Origin: Alteribacter natronophilus
Lineage (GTDB): Bacteria > Bacillota > Bacilli > Bacillales > Salisediminibacteriaceae
Direction of reading: 5' to 3'
Assembly (NCBI RefSeq): GCF_006007885.1
Contig: NZ_VCRO01000002.1
Location: 310,001 to 374,000 of the forward strand
DNA length: 64,000 nt
The notes beneath the pieces were generated by a model that was not told the DNA's origin, did not search any database, and worked only from the letters and a program-made list of their open reading frames with translations. The position numbers and the translations under genes are program-made. The first letter of the stretch is position 1. Each line of letters begins with the position of its first letter. Positions 35,166 through 44,508 of this stretch are shown piece after piece.

Positions 35166-36176
35166 ATGACAGACATTCGAACATCACCGGAAGAACTAAA
35201 GCAGCTTGTAGTCAATCGCCTCACAGAAGCCAATCTCAGACAGTCCCATGCAGAAGCAGTTGCTGACGTCCTTGTGCATGCAGACCAGCGGGGAGTGAGC
35301 TCACACGGTGTACTCCGGACGGAACACTATGTAAAACGTCTGACAGAAGGCGGGATCAACCCGGAAGCAAATTATTCGGTTGAGGAAACCGGCCCATGTT
35401 CAGCGGTCTTTGATGGAGACGATGGTATGGGACATGCCATTACAAAGGAAGCGATGAAAAAAGCAATCGAAATGGCGAAAACAAACGGGATCGCCATGGT
35501 CTCTGTTGTAAACAGCAGTCACTGCGGCGCACTCAGCTACTTTGTGGAACAGGCAGCAGAAGAGAACCTGGTCGGGATGGCCATGACCCACACTGACAAT
35601 ATTGTGGTTCCTTTCGGAGCAAAAGACCCGTACTTCGGTACGAACCCGATTGCCTACGGTTTCCCGACCGGGAAGAATAAGCCGGTCATTCTCGATATGG
35701 CAACAAGTAATGTGGCCTTTGGAAAAGTGCTGCACGCCCGCGAAGCCGGTACTGAGATTCCCGATAACTGGGGAGTGGATAAAGAAGGCCGTCCTACTAC
35801 GGATCCTCACCAGGTGAGTGCTCTTATGCCGTTTGCCGGCCCGAAAGGCTATGGCATGGGCATGATGGTCGATGTTATGAGTGGAATTCTCACAGGTTCG
35901 GCTTTTGGTCCGGGCATTACGAAAATGTACGGAGACTACAGTAAAAAGCGGAAGCTCGGTCATTTCCTCATTGTGATCGATCCTGGAATGTTCACAGACA
36001 AAGAAGAGTTCTTAACTAACATGGATCAGATGATTGACGAGATTCACGGCATGGAACCGGCGGAAGGTTTCGACCGGGTGCTCGTTCCCGGTGAGCCTGA
36101 ACAGCTTAAAGAGGAAGCAGCTCTGCGTGATGGTGTACCGGTTACTAAATCGGTTTATGAATACCTGGCTGACTGA
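35166..36176 (+). CDS. LDH2/YjmC/YiaK-family NAD(P)-dependent reductase
   Basis: This 336-residue enzyme belongs to the malate/L-lactate (type 2) dehydrogenase family, with GVSSHGVLR carrying the catalytic His, FGTNPIAYGFP and GYGMGMMVDVM. Relatives are YjmC in the B. subtilis uronate operon and YiaK, a 2,3-diketo-L-gulonate reductase encoded beside a TRAP importer. The same pairing with TRAP genes occurs here. It probably reduces a keto-acid imported by the next three gene products. AGGAGG precedes the ATG. Confidence 0.87.
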   Translation: MTDIRTSPEELKQLVVNRLTEANLRQSHAEAVADVLVHADQRGVSSHGVLRTEHYVKRLTEGGINPEANYSVEETGPCSAVFDGDDGMGHAITKEAMKKAIEMAKTNGIAMVSVVNSSHCGALSYFVEQAAEENLVGMAMTHTDNIVVPFGAKDPYFGTNPIAYGFPTGKNKPVILDMATSNVAFGKVLHAREAGTEIPDNWGVDKEGRPTTDPHQVSALMPFAGPKGYGMGMMVDVMSGILTGSAFGPGITKMYGDYSKKRKLGHFLIVIDPGMFTDKEEFLTNMDQMIDEIHGMEPAEGFDRVLVPGEPEQLKEEAALRDGVPVTKSVYEYLAD

Positions 36177-36190
36177 TGTAAGCGGTTAAA
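36177..36190 (+). promoter_or_regulatory. Candidate CcpA (cre) site before the second TRAP genes
   Basis: TGTAAGCGGTTAAA matches the cre consensus TGWAANCGNTNWCA at 13 of 14 positions. It begins directly after the reductase stop codon and lies 44 bases before dctP. It could act as a roadblock for carbon catabolite repression inside the operon. Confidence 0.5.
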
Positions 36191-36233
36191 GTGCGCAAAA
36201 CTTAAACCAATTAAAATCGAGGAGGAACTAATA

Positions 36234-37256
36234 ATGAAGAAATTCAAATGGTTAGTAGCAGGAACAGCGCTGACAGTGGCACTGGCGGCATGCGGAGACG
36301 AAGATGCAGACACAGGCGGCAACGGTGGGAACGGAGAAGACGGGAACGGCGAAACGATCTCCTGGAGAATGGGACACCTGGCTGCGGAAGATCACATCTG
36401 GCACGAGACAGCCGAACATTTTGCAGATCTCGTCAATGAAAAATCGGACGGTCAGATCGAAATTTCCATTTACCCGAACAACCAGCTTGGCGGTGAAACG
36501 GATGTGCTGAACAGTATTCAGGCCGGTAATGCCGACATGGTTATTACAGGGGAAACCCTGCAGAACTGGTCACCGAAATCAGCGCTCCTTGCAGCACCTT
36601 ATGCTTTCAGAGACGCAGAGCACATGATCAATGTAGTGGAAGGTGAGATCGGTGAGGAGATTGAAGAGGAAATCATTTCTAAAGCAGGAGTGACACCTCT
36701 CTTCTACATGGAGCGTGCACCTCGTAACCTTACGTCCAACGATCCGATCAGTTCACCTGACGACCTGAGCGGCCTGAGAATGCGTGTACCGAACGTGCCT
36801 CTCTTTATGAGTGCGTGGGAAGCTGCAGGAGCCAACCCGCAAGTAATGGACTTTGATGAAGTGTTTACCGGTCTTCAGCAGGGCGTTATCGGTGGACAGG
36901 AAAACCCGGTCGACCTCATTCACAGCGGTGCGCTCTACGAGGTTCAGGAATATGTAAATATGACTGAACACGTATTCTCCTGGATTTACATGGTTGTAGG
37001 TAATGACCAGCTGGAAGAACTCTCCGATGATCTTCAGGCAGCAGTCTGGGAAGCATCTGAGGAAGCCCAGGAATATGCGGCGGATCTCTATGTAGAGGAA
37101 ATTGAAAACTACCATGAGCTGCTGGAAGAAGAGGGCATGACGTTTAACCAGGACGTTGATCAGGACGCGTTCCGCGAAGCAATGGAGCCGGCAATTGAAA
37201 ACTCTCTTACTGACGAGCAGTTTGAACTGTACGAGCGTATTCTCGACACTGAATAA
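36234..37256 (+). CDS. dctP: TRAP transporter substrate-binding lipoprotein (second DctP)
   Basis: This 340-residue lipoprotein has a signal peptide ending LAAC with Cys20, an acidic Gly-rich linker, and DctP blocks LRMRVPNVPLFMSAWEAAGA and TGLQQGVIGGQENP. The Arg-rich ligand segment RMRVP fits a carboxylate ligand. It differs clearly in sequence from the first DctP (3360). Position after the YjmC/YiaK-like gene suggests a hexonate or diketo-gulonate ligand, as for E. coli YiaO. Confidence 0.92.
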   Translation: MKKFKWLVAGTALTVALAACGDEDADTGGNGGNGEDGNGETISWRMGHLAAEDHIWHETAEHFADLVNEKSDGQIEISIYPNNQLGGETDVLNSIQAGNADMVITGETLQNWSPKSALLAAPYAFRDAEHMINVVEGEIGEEIEEEIISKAGVTPLFYMERAPRNLTSNDPISSPDDLSGLRMRVPNVPLFMSAWEAAGANPQVMDFDEVFTGLQQGVIGGQENPVDLIHSGALYEVQEYVNMTEHVFSWIYMVVGNDQLEELSDDLQAAVWEASEEAQEYAADLYVEEIENYHELLEEEGMTFNQDVDQDAFREAMEPAIENSLTDEQFELYERILDTE

Positions 37257-37263
37257 TTTGGCT

Positions 37264-37294
37264 GAGGCGTATCAACCAAAGGTTGATATGCCTC
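37264..37294 (+). terminator. Intercistronic hairpin after the second dctP
   Basis: A 14-bp stem with one wobble (37264-37277 with 37281-37294) and a 3-base loop lies between dctP and dctQ. No T-run follows, so stabilisation of the upstream dctP message is more likely than termination. Confidence 0.65.
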
Positions 37295-37318
37295 CTTCCT
37301 AAAGGAGGCAGCAGGGGC

Positions 37319-37801
37319 ATGAAGGCGCTGAAATTAGTAGACCGCACCCTGGAAATACTGACGATTTTATGTTTTATCGGCATTATACTGACCGTTTCCC
37401 TTCAAATTACAACAAGATTTTTACCTATATCTGCAGTATGGACAGAAGAGCTGTCGCGCTACCTGTTTGTTTATGCAGTGGCTTTTGGGGCACCTGTGGC
37501 CATGAAACGTCAGGAGTTTATCAGCATTGACTTCATTTTCAGTGCTTTTCCTGAACGGATCCGTCATTACTATTACGCATTCGTATCAGTTATTGTGGCG
37601 GCAACTGCCTTTTTCATTGCTTATCACGGCTGGTCGTTTATCCAGACCGGTCAGGGGCAATCATCAGCTACGATGCCGGTGCAGATGTCATGGATTCATG
37701 CAAGCATCAGTATATCCATGATCTTTATAGGGGCATATGCGGTAATGAATATGATTGCCTATATTAAAAATAAAGGGAACGGAGGTGAGGAGCAGCTATG
37801 A
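37319..37801 (+). CDS. dctQ: TRAP transporter small permease subunit (second DctQ)
   Basis: This 160-residue protein has four hydrophobic helices and VWTEELSRYLFVYAVAFGA, the DctQ signature region. ATG 37319 is placed after AAAGGAGG (37301-37308); the frame opens earlier but inside the hairpin. Its stop overlaps the dctM start. Confidence 0.92.
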   Translation: MKALKLVDRTLEILTILCFIGIILTVSLQITTRFLPISAVWTEELSRYLFVYAVAFGAPVAMKRQEFISIDFIFSAFPERIRHYYYAFVSVIVAATAFFIAYHGWSFIQTGQGQSSATMPVQMSWIHASISISMIFIGAYAVMNMIAYIKNKGNGGEEQL

Positions 37802-39072
37802 TGGCATTGTTTCTTTTCCTGTCTTTTCTTGCACTTATGTTCTTTGGAATCCCGATCGCGTTCGCACTCGGTCTTTCCTCTATTCTTTATCTGATCATCA
37901 TGGACATTCCACTGACAATTGTACCGCAGCGGATGTTTTCCGGAATCAACTCATTTGTGCTTCTTTGTATTCCCGGATTTATCCTTGCAGGTAATCTAAT
38001 GAATGCAGGTGGTATTACAGACCGTATTATCAAATTTACCAATGACCTGCTGGGACACATCCGCGGCGGACTTGGACTGGCAAATATCGGCTCATCGATG
38101 GGGTTTGCCGGGATTTCAGGTACAGCCCTTGCTGATACGGCAAGTATCGGTTCTGTTATGATTCCGGCGATGAAAAAGCGGGGTTACGATGCCAGCTTCT
38201 CTGCTGCTGTTACCTCCTCGTCGTCTACAATCGGGCCGATTATCCCGCCGTCTCTTCCGCTCATTATTGTAGGGACGCTCGCCAGTGTTTCCATCGGCGA
38301 CCTGTTCCTGGCCGGCGCTCTTCCGGGTTTACTCCTCGGAATCGGGCTGATGGGGATGGCGTATCTGATTTCTGTAAAGCGAAACTATCCGAAACAGGCG
38401 AGAAAGCCTGTCAGCGAAGTGACTAAATCCTTCTTTGGTGCCTTCTGGGCCCTGCTGATGACCGTAATCATCCTTTACGGAATTCTTGGCGGCTTCTTTA
38501 CACCTACTGAAGCTTCCGTTGTGGCTGTTCTTTATGCACTTCTGGTCGGACTGTTTATTTACAGGGACCTTAAAGTGAGCCAGCTGCCGAAAATCATTCT
38601 GAATTCAATGGTAAGTACCGCTTCCATTATGATTCTTGTAGGATTTGCCAACCTGTTCGGCTGGATCCTTGTAGCAGAACAGATTCCGGTTCTGGTAGCT
38701 GATACGATTCTCGGTATTACCGATACACGGGTTCTTGTTATTCTGCTGGTTCTCCTCCTGCTTCTGTTTGTAGGTATGTTTATGGAAACAATTGCAGCGC
38801 TCGTCATTCTGTTCCCGGTTCTTTTGCCGGTTGCGACAAGCGTGGGGATGGACCCGGTTCACTTTGGTGTGCTCATGGTACTGGCATTGATCATCGGACT
38901 TTCCACACCACCGGTAGGGGTCTGCCTGTTCGTTGCCTCAAGTATAGGAAAAGTGTCGATATGGGAAACGTCCAAAGCACTGCTGCCGTTCCTGTTTGTA
39001 AGTCTGGTCGTATTGCTTCTCGTGGCGTTTATACCTCAGCTGACACTGTTCCTGCCTGACATGTTCGGATGA
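37798..39072 (+). CDS. dctM: TRAP transporter large permease subunit (second DctM)
   Basis: This 424-residue membrane protein has about twelve hydrophobic helices and DctM blocks such as [18 protein letters not shown] and [13 protein letters not shown]. The GTALADTA form is typical of the DctM group for sugar acids. It starts at ATGATG overlapping the dctQ stop and ends 14 bases before the dehydrogenase start. Confidence 0.93.
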   Translation: MMALFLFLSFLALMFFGIPIAFALGLSSILYLIIMDIPLTIVPQRMFSGINSFVLLCIPGFILAGNLMNAGGITDRIIKFTNDLLGHIRGGLGLANIGSSMGFAGISGTALADTASIGSVMIPAMKKRGYDASFSAAVTSSSSTIGPIIPPSLPLIIVGTLASVSIGDLFLAGALPGLLLGIGLMGMAYLISVKRNYPKQARKPVSEVTKSFFGAFWALLMTVIILYGILGGFFTPTEASVVAVLYALLVGLFIYRDLKVSQLPKIILNSMVSTASIMILVGFANLFGWILVAEQIPVLVADTILGITDTRVLVILLVLLLLLFVGMFMETIAALVILFPVLLPVATSVGMDPVHFGVLMVLALIIGLSTPPVGVCLFVASSIGKVSIWETSKALLPFLFVSLVVLLLVAFIPQLTLFLPDMFG

Positions 39073-39086
39073 TTGGAGTGAAAGAG

Positions 39087-40103
39087 ATGAAAGCAGTTAG
39101 AGTGAAACAAGCCGGCTCCCTGGAAGTGGTGGAAAGAGAAAAACCATCTGTAAAAGAGCCGGATGACGTTCTTGTAAAAGTAAAAATGGCCGGTATCTGC
39201 GGCTCTGATATGCACATTTATCACGGAACCAATCCACTGGCCAGCTATCCCCGGATCATCGGGCATGAGATTACCGGTGTGGTGGAGGATACCGGGGAAA
39301 GTGCTGACCGTTTCATGCCAGGCGATAAAGTCGTGCTGGAACCGATTGTCCCGTGCGGAACATGTTACGCATGCCGATCCGGAAGACCGAACGTCTGTGG
39401 AGAGCTTGAAGTATTCGGGGTTCACAGAGACGGTGGCATGCAGGATTACCTCGTGGTAAAGCAGGATAACCTTCACCGGGTGGACACGAAGGTGCCATTT
39501 GAGGAAGCTGTTCTGGCAGAGCCGTTTACGATCGGGGCGCAGGCAGCATTCCGCGGCCAGGTAAAAGAAGGAGATACCGTCTTTATACAGGGGGCAGGCC
39601 CGATCGGAATCTGCTGTTTAAAGATCGTAAAGCGTATCGGAGCAGCGTGCATTATTTCCGATCTGAGTGAGGAGCGTCTGGCTTTCGCCCGAGAATCAGG
39701 AGCAGACGTGACGATTCAGGCAGACAAAGAAAACGTGACAGACCGGGTGCTGGAGCACACTGCAGGTGAAGGAGCGAATGTGTGCATCGATGCTGTCTGT
39801 CTGCCGAAGACGTTTGAACTGGCGGTGGAAACCGCATCCATTGCCGGCCGCGTGGTCGTTCTCGGTTTTGATGAGGAGCCGTCTTCCATTTCCCAGCTTC
39901 CGATTACAAAAAAAGAACTCACAATCAGCGGCTCCCGTCTTCAGACGAACCAGTTTTCCGAAGTCGTGAACGGGCTGAATGATGGCACCATTTCAGGTGC
40001 AGGTCTTTTAACCCACACATTCAAAGTGGACGAGGTTCAGGAAGCTTTTGACTTTGTTGAGAAAAATCCAAACGATGTCCGGAAAGCCGTGATTGTGTTT
40101 TAG
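39087..40103 (+). CDS. Zinc alcohol dehydrogenase, probable hexonate 5-dehydrogenase (YjmD type)
   Basis: This 338-residue medium-chain dehydrogenase has the catalytic zinc site ([14 protein letters not shown]), a structural zinc cluster ([15 protein letters not shown]) and a Rossmann motif (GAGPIGICC). Relatives include YjmD of the B. subtilis uronate operon and RspB/YjjN-type enzymes that oxidise L-gulonate or L-galactonate at C5. Because UxuB and UxuA follow but uronate isomerase does not, conversion of a hexonate to fructuronate is the best guess. ATG 39087 has GGAG 8 bases upstream. Confidence 0.86.
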   Translation: MKAVRVKQAGSLEVVEREKPSVKEPDDVLVKVKMAGICGSDMHIYHGTNPLASYPRIIGHEITGVVEDTGESADRFMPGDKVVLEPIVPCGTCYACRSGRPNVCGELEVFGVHRDGGMQDYLVVKQDNLHRVDTKVPFEEAVLAEPFTIGAQAAFRGQVKEGDTVFIQGAGPIGICCLKIVKRIGAACIISDLSEERLAFARESGADVTIQADKENVTDRVLEHTAGEGANVCIDAVCLPKTFELAVETASIAGRVVVLGFDEEPSSISQLPITKKELTISGSRLQTNQFSEVVNGLNDGTISGAGLLTHTFKVDEVQEAFDFVEKNPNDVRKAVIVF

Positions 40104-40220
40104 CATGATCCAGTTAGCGCAATACAGTGAGTGGATGCAGGCATTGCCCTGCTCCATTGCTGTTTTCTGATCAATTTAAAAAGGCTAGTAAAACTTGATG
40201 TTGATATTTCTATAGTTGAA

Positions 40221-40340
40221 TGAAGCGAACGCGCGACACTCCTGCGGGAACAGCGCCGGCTGAAGACCCCGCAGGGCGGTTTTCCCGAGGAGGCTGAAGC
40301 GGTGCCCGCGGAAAGGGAGCGCAGTGAGCGGAAATCAACC
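40221..40340. repeat. Bacillaceae-type interspersed palindromic repeat
   Basis: This GC-rich block of about 120 bases carries CCTGCGGG (40241-40248) pairing with CCCGCAGG (40268-40275), a GAGGAGGCTGAAGC segment and a tail GAGCGGAAATCAACC. I recognise the pattern as a dispersed intergenic repeat common in Bacillaceae genomes. It sits inside the hexonate operon between the dehydrogenase and aldolase genes, where it could fold in the transcript. Recognition is from memory; copy number here is unknown. Confidence 0.65.
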
Positions 40341-40388
40341 ACAGACAATAAAAGAGCCTTTAATAAAGATAACTAAGAGGTGATGGAG

Positions 40389-41021
40389 ATGTTTAAAGGA
40401 TTACGCACGCTGCAGAAGCTTGCAGACGAAAAAATCACCGCCGTGGTAAGGGGAGATACCCCTGAAGAGGCAGAAGCGATCGCGGTCGGGTGTATAGAAG
40501 GTGGAGTAAAATCCATAGAGGTTACATTTACAACTCCGGGAGCAGATGACATCATTCGTTCACTGAAAAAAGAGCATCCTGAATGTCTTACAGGAGCAGG
40601 CAGCGTCCTCGATCCTGAAACTGCACGTCTGGCGATGCTTGCAGGGGCAGATTACGTCGTGTCTCCGTGCTTTGATAAAGAAACAGCCATGATATGCAAC
40701 AGATACCACGTTCCCTATATTCCGGGCTGCATGACCGTAAAAGAAATGAAGGAAGCGTCGGAATACGGTGCAGACCTGATCAAGCTCTTTCCGGGGAATC
40801 ACTTTGCACCAGGCATGATCAAAGCGGTTAAAGGGCCGCTCCCGACAGTGGAAATCATGCCGACTGGCGGTGTGAACCTTGAAAACATGCAGGACTGGCT
40901 TGATGCAGGGGCTGCAGCAGTAGGCGTCGGAAGTGAGTGGAATAAGGCGTATAAATCTCACGGCCAGGAGGGCGTCCGCCAAGCCGCAGAGGATTTTGTT
41001 AGTAAACTCGATCGGAAATAA
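40389..41021 (+). CDS. kdgA: KDPG/KHG aldolase
   Basis: This 210-residue class I aldolase has the Schiff-base lysine in GADLIKLFPGNHFAPG and the catalytic Glu in SIEVTFTTPGA. It cleaves 2-keto-3-deoxy-6-phosphogluconate to pyruvate and glyceraldehyde 3-phosphate, finishing the route from mannonate through KDG and KdgK. AAGAGG (40375-40380) lies 8 bases before ATG 40389; ATG 40383 and GTG 40380 are poorer. Confidence 0.92.
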   Translation: MFKGLRTLQKLADEKITAVVRGDTPEEAEAIAVGCIEGGVKSIEVTFTTPGADDIIRSLKKEHPECLTGAGSVLDPETARLAMLAGADYVVSPCFDKETAMICNRYHVPYIPGCMTVKEMKEASEYGADLIKLFPGNHFAPGMIKAVKGPLPTVEIMPTGGVNLENMQDWLDAGAAAVGVGSEWNKAYKSHGQEGVRQAAEDFVSKLDRK

Positions 41022-41036
41022 AGGGGGCAGCAGAGC

Positions 41037-42104
41037 ATGAATATGGTTTTCCGCTGGTTTGGAGAAGGCAACGACCACGTTTCGCTGCAGGACATTCGTC
41101 AGATCCCCGGCACGAAGGGCATCGTCTGGGCACTGCATGATATTCCTGCAGGAGAGGTGTGGCCGCCTGAACGAATCGAAGAAGTGAAGCAGCAGGCAGA
41201 GGCAGCAGGACTGCATATCGACGTTGTCGAGAGTGTGAATGTCCATGAAGATATTAAGCTTGGCCTCCCGGGCAGGGAACAGTACATTGAAAACTATAAA
41301 AAAACAATGAAGCACCTGGCTGCAGCAGGGGTGAAAGTGATCTGCTACAACTTTATGCCCGTATTTGACTGGCTGCGAACCGATTTGGCCCGGGAGATGG
41401 AAGACGGTTCAACTGCTCTTTTTTACGAGGGGTCGCGGATCGAGGATGTAGATCCATTTGAGCTTGCGAAAACAGTTGCAGGTAACCCGGACGTGACCAT
41501 GCCCGGCTGGGAACCAGAACGGCTCGCCCACCTCACAGAACTGTTTGAAGCCTATAAAAATGTTACCGAGGAAGACCTCTGGTCAAACCTGGCGTATTTT
41601 CTGGACGAGATCATTCCGCTGGCAGAAGAACTGGACATTAAGATGGCGATTCATCCCGACGATCCACCATGGTCTGTGTTCGGCCTGCCCCGGCTGATCA
41701 CCTCGAAGGAAAACGTAAAGCGCATGCTGGGCCTTAACGACAGTCCTTATAACGGTCTGACTCTCTGCAGTGGATCCCTCGGGGCAAACCCGGATAATAA
41801 CATTCCGGACATCATCCGCTCGTTTTCAGACCGCATTCATTTCGCTCACATCAGAAATGTGAAAATCTTTGAAAACGGTGATTTCATTGAAACGTCCCAC
41901 CGGACCGAGGACGGATCAATCGATATCTATGAAGTAGTCAAAGCTTATTACGATAGCGGGTTTACCGGCTATGCAAGGCCCGATCATGGACGGCATATCT
42001 GGAACGAAAAGTGCCGCCCCGGCTATGGCCTCTACGACCGTGCTCTTGGAATCATGTATCTCTGGGGCATCTGGGATGCTCTCGAACGTCAGGAGGAGAA
42101 ATAA
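41037..42104 (+). CDS. uxuA: D-mannonate dehydratase UxuA
   Basis: This 355-residue enzyme has UxuA blocks [13 protein letters not shown], the metal-binding [30 protein letters not shown] and the C-terminal RPDHGRHIW. It dehydrates D-mannonate to KDG using Mn(II) or Fe(II). It precedes uxuB with no gap beyond one base. Length is normal for the family. Confidence 0.95.
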   Translation: MNMVFRWFGEGNDHVSLQDIRQIPGTKGIVWALHDIPAGEVWPPERIEEVKQQAEAAGLHIDVVESVNVHEDIKLGLPGREQYIENYKKTMKHLAAAGVKVICYNFMPVFDWLRTDLAREMEDGSTALFYEGSRIEDVDPFELAKTVAGNPDVTMPGWEPERLAHLTELFEAYKNVTEEDLWSNLAYFLDEIIPLAEELDIKMAIHPDDPPWSVFGLPRLITSKENVKRMLGLNDSPYNGLTLCSGSLGANPDNNIPDIIRSFSDRIHFAHIRNVKIFENGDFIETSHRTEDGSIDIYEVVKAYYDSGFTGYARPDHGRHIWNEKCRPGYGLYDRALGIMYLWGIWDALERQEEK

Positions 42105-42105
42105 T

Positions 42106-42954
42106 ATGCTGCCAGGTTATGAGGGACTGAATGGAAAAGTTGCAGTCATTACTGGCGGAAGCGGAGTGCTCTGTTCCGCCATGGCGAAGGAGCTTGCCCG
42201 CCAGGGAGCGAAAGTAGCTGTGCTGAACCGGACTGAGGAAAAAGGCAAACAGGTGGAAAATGAGATCAGAGAGGCAGGCGGCCAGGCAATGGCCATCGCC
42301 TGCGATGTTCTGGACAGGGAGAGTCTGAAAATGGCGGAGAAACAGGTTACTGAAACCTTTGGCGTCTGTGATATATTAATCAACGGCGCAGGCGGTAACC
42401 ACCCTGAAGGGGCAACAACGAATGAAACGTTTTCCGCTGAAGATATAGATGATGAGCATACAGCCAGCTTTTTTGACATGACGGAAACAGGCTTTCAGCA
42501 CGTATTTAACCTGAACATTCTCGGAACGGTCACACCAACGCAGGTATTTCTCGAGCGCATGACGGAAAAGGAAACGTCGGTTGTGATCAATATTTCGTCC
42601 ATGAGTGCACGTTCACCTATGACGAAGGTGCCCGCCTACAGCTCTGCAAAAGCAGCGATCGATAACTTTACCCAGTGGCTGGCTGTTCATATGGCTGGAG
42701 CAGGAGTGAGGGTTAACGCAATCGCACCCGGTTTCTTCCTGACAGACCAGAACCGCCAGCTCCTGACTAACGAGGACGGCTCCCTTACCGATCGCGCAGG
42801 CAAAATCATTTCAAATACGCCGATGCGCAGGTTCGGCAATCCTGAAGATCTGCTCGGCACCATGCTGTGGCTGTGCGATGACAGCAGTTCCCGATTCGTA
42901 ACCGGCATCACCGTACCGGTTGATGGAGGGTTTATGGCTTATTCGGGAGTTTAG
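42106..42954 (+). CDS. uxuB: D-mannonate oxidoreductase, SDR type (UxuB/YjmF)
   Basis: This 282-residue short-chain dehydrogenase has a nucleotide-binding [22 protein letters not shown] and a catalytic Tyr-x3-Lys in YSSAKAA. It matches the SDR-type fructuronate reductase YjmF/UxuB of Bacillus, which makes D-mannonate for UxuA. ATG 42106 is preceded by AGGAGG; the longer open frame overlaps uxuA and is not used. It is the last gene of the operon. Confidence 0.92.
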   Translation: MLPGYEGLNGKVAVITGGSGVLCSAMAKELARQGAKVAVLNRTEEKGKQVENEIREAGGQAMAIACDVLDRESLKMAEKQVTETFGVCDILINGAGGNHPEGATTNETFSAEDIDDEHTASFFDMTETGFQHVFNLNILGTVTPTQVFLERMTEKETSVVINISSMSARSPMTKVPAYSSAKAAIDNFTQWLAVHMAGAGVRVNAIAPGFFLTDQNRQLLTNEDGSLTDRAGKIISNTPMRRFGNPEDLLGTMLWLCDDSSSRFVTGITVPVDGGFMAYSGV

Positions 42955-42973
42955 ATTAATAGAGAGGGATTGG

Positions 42974-43020
42974 GACTGTTCCTGTACTTCATGTTTGAAG
43001 TGCAGGAGCCGTCTTTTTTT
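42974..43020 (+). terminator. Rho-independent terminator of the hexonate operon
   Basis: A stem of about 18 bp with a few wobbles (42974-42991 with 42996-43013) is followed by a run of T residues to 43020. It ends the operon that began at 31953. Confidence 0.82.
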
Positions 43021-43313
43021 GTGTCTCCCGGCTGATAGAATGGGGTAGGTGACGAAACATGGGAAGGGGATGTACTTTAAACAAACGTTTATTTAAACTG
43101 CTGAGTTTGTGAATGTCTGACGAAACGTGGGGGCCCATGTCTCACAAGAGGGCGTGACGGCCAAGAAGATCTTCCCTGGTGCAGTTGTCCTAAGATATTT
43201 TATGCCGGAGAGATATTTAATTGAAAATCACTTGAGTTTTGTAATGCTCTTGTGGTACTCTCGTCATGTAAACGTTTACGTGCGCACTGATATAAGATAA
43301 AGGGGTTTGGCCT
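43021..43313 (+). promoter_or_regulatory. Regulatory gap before the third LacI gene, with palindromic operator
   Basis: ATGTAAACGTTTACGT (43266-43281) is a strong palindrome 33 bases before the LacI start. A weaker AAACGTTTAT copy lies near 43084. TGACGAAAC-TGGG occurs twice (43050 and 43118). The main palindrome also fits the CcpA cre consensus at 13 of 14 positions, so either the local LacI protein or CcpA may bind. Confidence 0.6.
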
Positions 43314-44318
43314 GTGGCAACCATTAAAGATGTGGCGAAGAAAGCAAATGTATCCATTGCAACTGTGTCCAGAATTCTGAACAACAAAGAAGGATTTACA
43401 GAAGAGACACGGAAAAAGGTAATGAAAACAATTGAAGAGCTTGGCTACCATCCTAATGCCGTCGCCAGGGGGTTGATCAGTAAGCGGACCAATACCATTG
43501 GTGTGCTGGTACCGCGAATCTCCAGTATGCTTGTATCCGATATGGTCACGGGAATTGAAAACGTCGCGCACGAAGCCGGGACGAGTGTGATTGTCTGTCA
43601 CACCGAATCCAACGGGCAGAAAACGATGCAGTATCTCCATCTGCTTAAGGAAAAACAGGTGGACGGGATCATCTTTACAAGTGAAGTGCTGCTGAAAGAC
43701 TATTACGAGTTTATCAGCAGATTCAATATTCCTCTCGTCCTTCTTTCCACTGAATCCATTAACTTTCAGGTGCCGAGCGTAAAGGTGGATGACCGGCTGG
43801 CTTCCTATGATGCCGTCGAATATCTGATCGGTATGGGGCACAGAAAGATCGGAATGCTGAGTGGAAACAAAAAGGACATGATTGCCGGTATGCCGAGGGT
43901 TGAAGGGTTTAAGATGGCCCTTGAAACTAACGGGGTTGAGGTTGAGGAGAGTCTGATTGAGTACGGAAGAGGCTTCAGTTATGAGGATGGTGCATCAGGA
44001 TTTGAAAGGCTTTTCAAACGTCACTCTGATTTGACCGCTGTTTTCGCAGCCAGTGATGAGATGGCTTTGGGGATGATTTCAAAGGCTCACAGAATGGGTA
44101 TTTCAGTACCGGAACAGGTCTCTGTCGTCGGCTTCGACAATATTGCTGTATCTGAGATGTGTATCCCTGCACTGACAACAATTGCCCAGCCGGTTCAGGA
44201 GATGAGTGAGAGGGCTGCCAGAATGATGCTGGATATGATTAATCTGAACGCAAATGTTCAGAGTTCAGCCTATCCCCACCGTATTGTCGAGCGGGAGTCG
44301 GTTAAGCGGCTCAAGTAG
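43314..44318 (+). CDS. LacI-family regulator of the third sugar ABC operon
   Basis: This 334-residue repressor has the helix-turn-helix TIKDVAKKANVSIATVSRIL, hinge HPNAVARGL and a sugar-binding domain. GTG 43314 follows AAAGGGG. It is a paralogue of the regulator at 25425, with shared blocks across the effector domain, so the two probably sense related sugars. GTAAACGTTTAC palindromes occur before this gene and twice before the binding-protein gene that follows. Confidence 0.9.
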   Translation: MATIKDVAKKANVSIATVSRILNNKEGFTEETRKKVMKTIEELGYHPNAVARGLISKRTNTIGVLVPRISSMLVSDMVTGIENVAHEAGTSVIVCHTESNGQKTMQYLHLLKEKQVDGIIFTSEVLLKDYYEFISRFNIPLVLLSTESINFQVPSVKVDDRLASYDAVEYLIGMGHRKIGMLSGNKKDMIAGMPRVEGFKMALETNGVEVEESLIEYGRGFSYEDGASGFERLFKRHSDLTAVFAASDEMALGMISKAHRMGISVPEQVSVVGFDNIAVSEMCIPALTTIAQPVQEMSERAARMMLDMINLNANVQSSAYPHRIVERESVKRLK

Positions 44319-44340
44319 GAAGGTTTCTTATGCACAGGAA

Positions 44341-44475
44341 GTAAACGTTTACGTAAAATGAGTTGTTACTGGAAGCATAAGTTGTTGATATGGATGCCTT
44401 TACAACCAGGTTTTGATGGTATTTTGGTAATTTTCAAAGCAAAGAGGATAGTACGCTTTTTACGTAAACGTTTAA
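44341..44475 (+). promoter_or_regulatory. Two GTAAACGTTTA operators before the binding-protein gene
   Basis: GTAAACGTTTAC lies at 44341-44352 and GTAAACGTTTAA at 44464-44475, the second 33 bases before the ATG. The two copies, about 123 bases apart, could allow DNA looping by a tetrameric LacI protein. They are nearly identical to the palindrome at 43266. A cre role is the alternative. Confidence 0.65.
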
Positions 44476-44508
44476 CAATATATGTGATATTAAAGGAGAG
44501 GACTTTAC

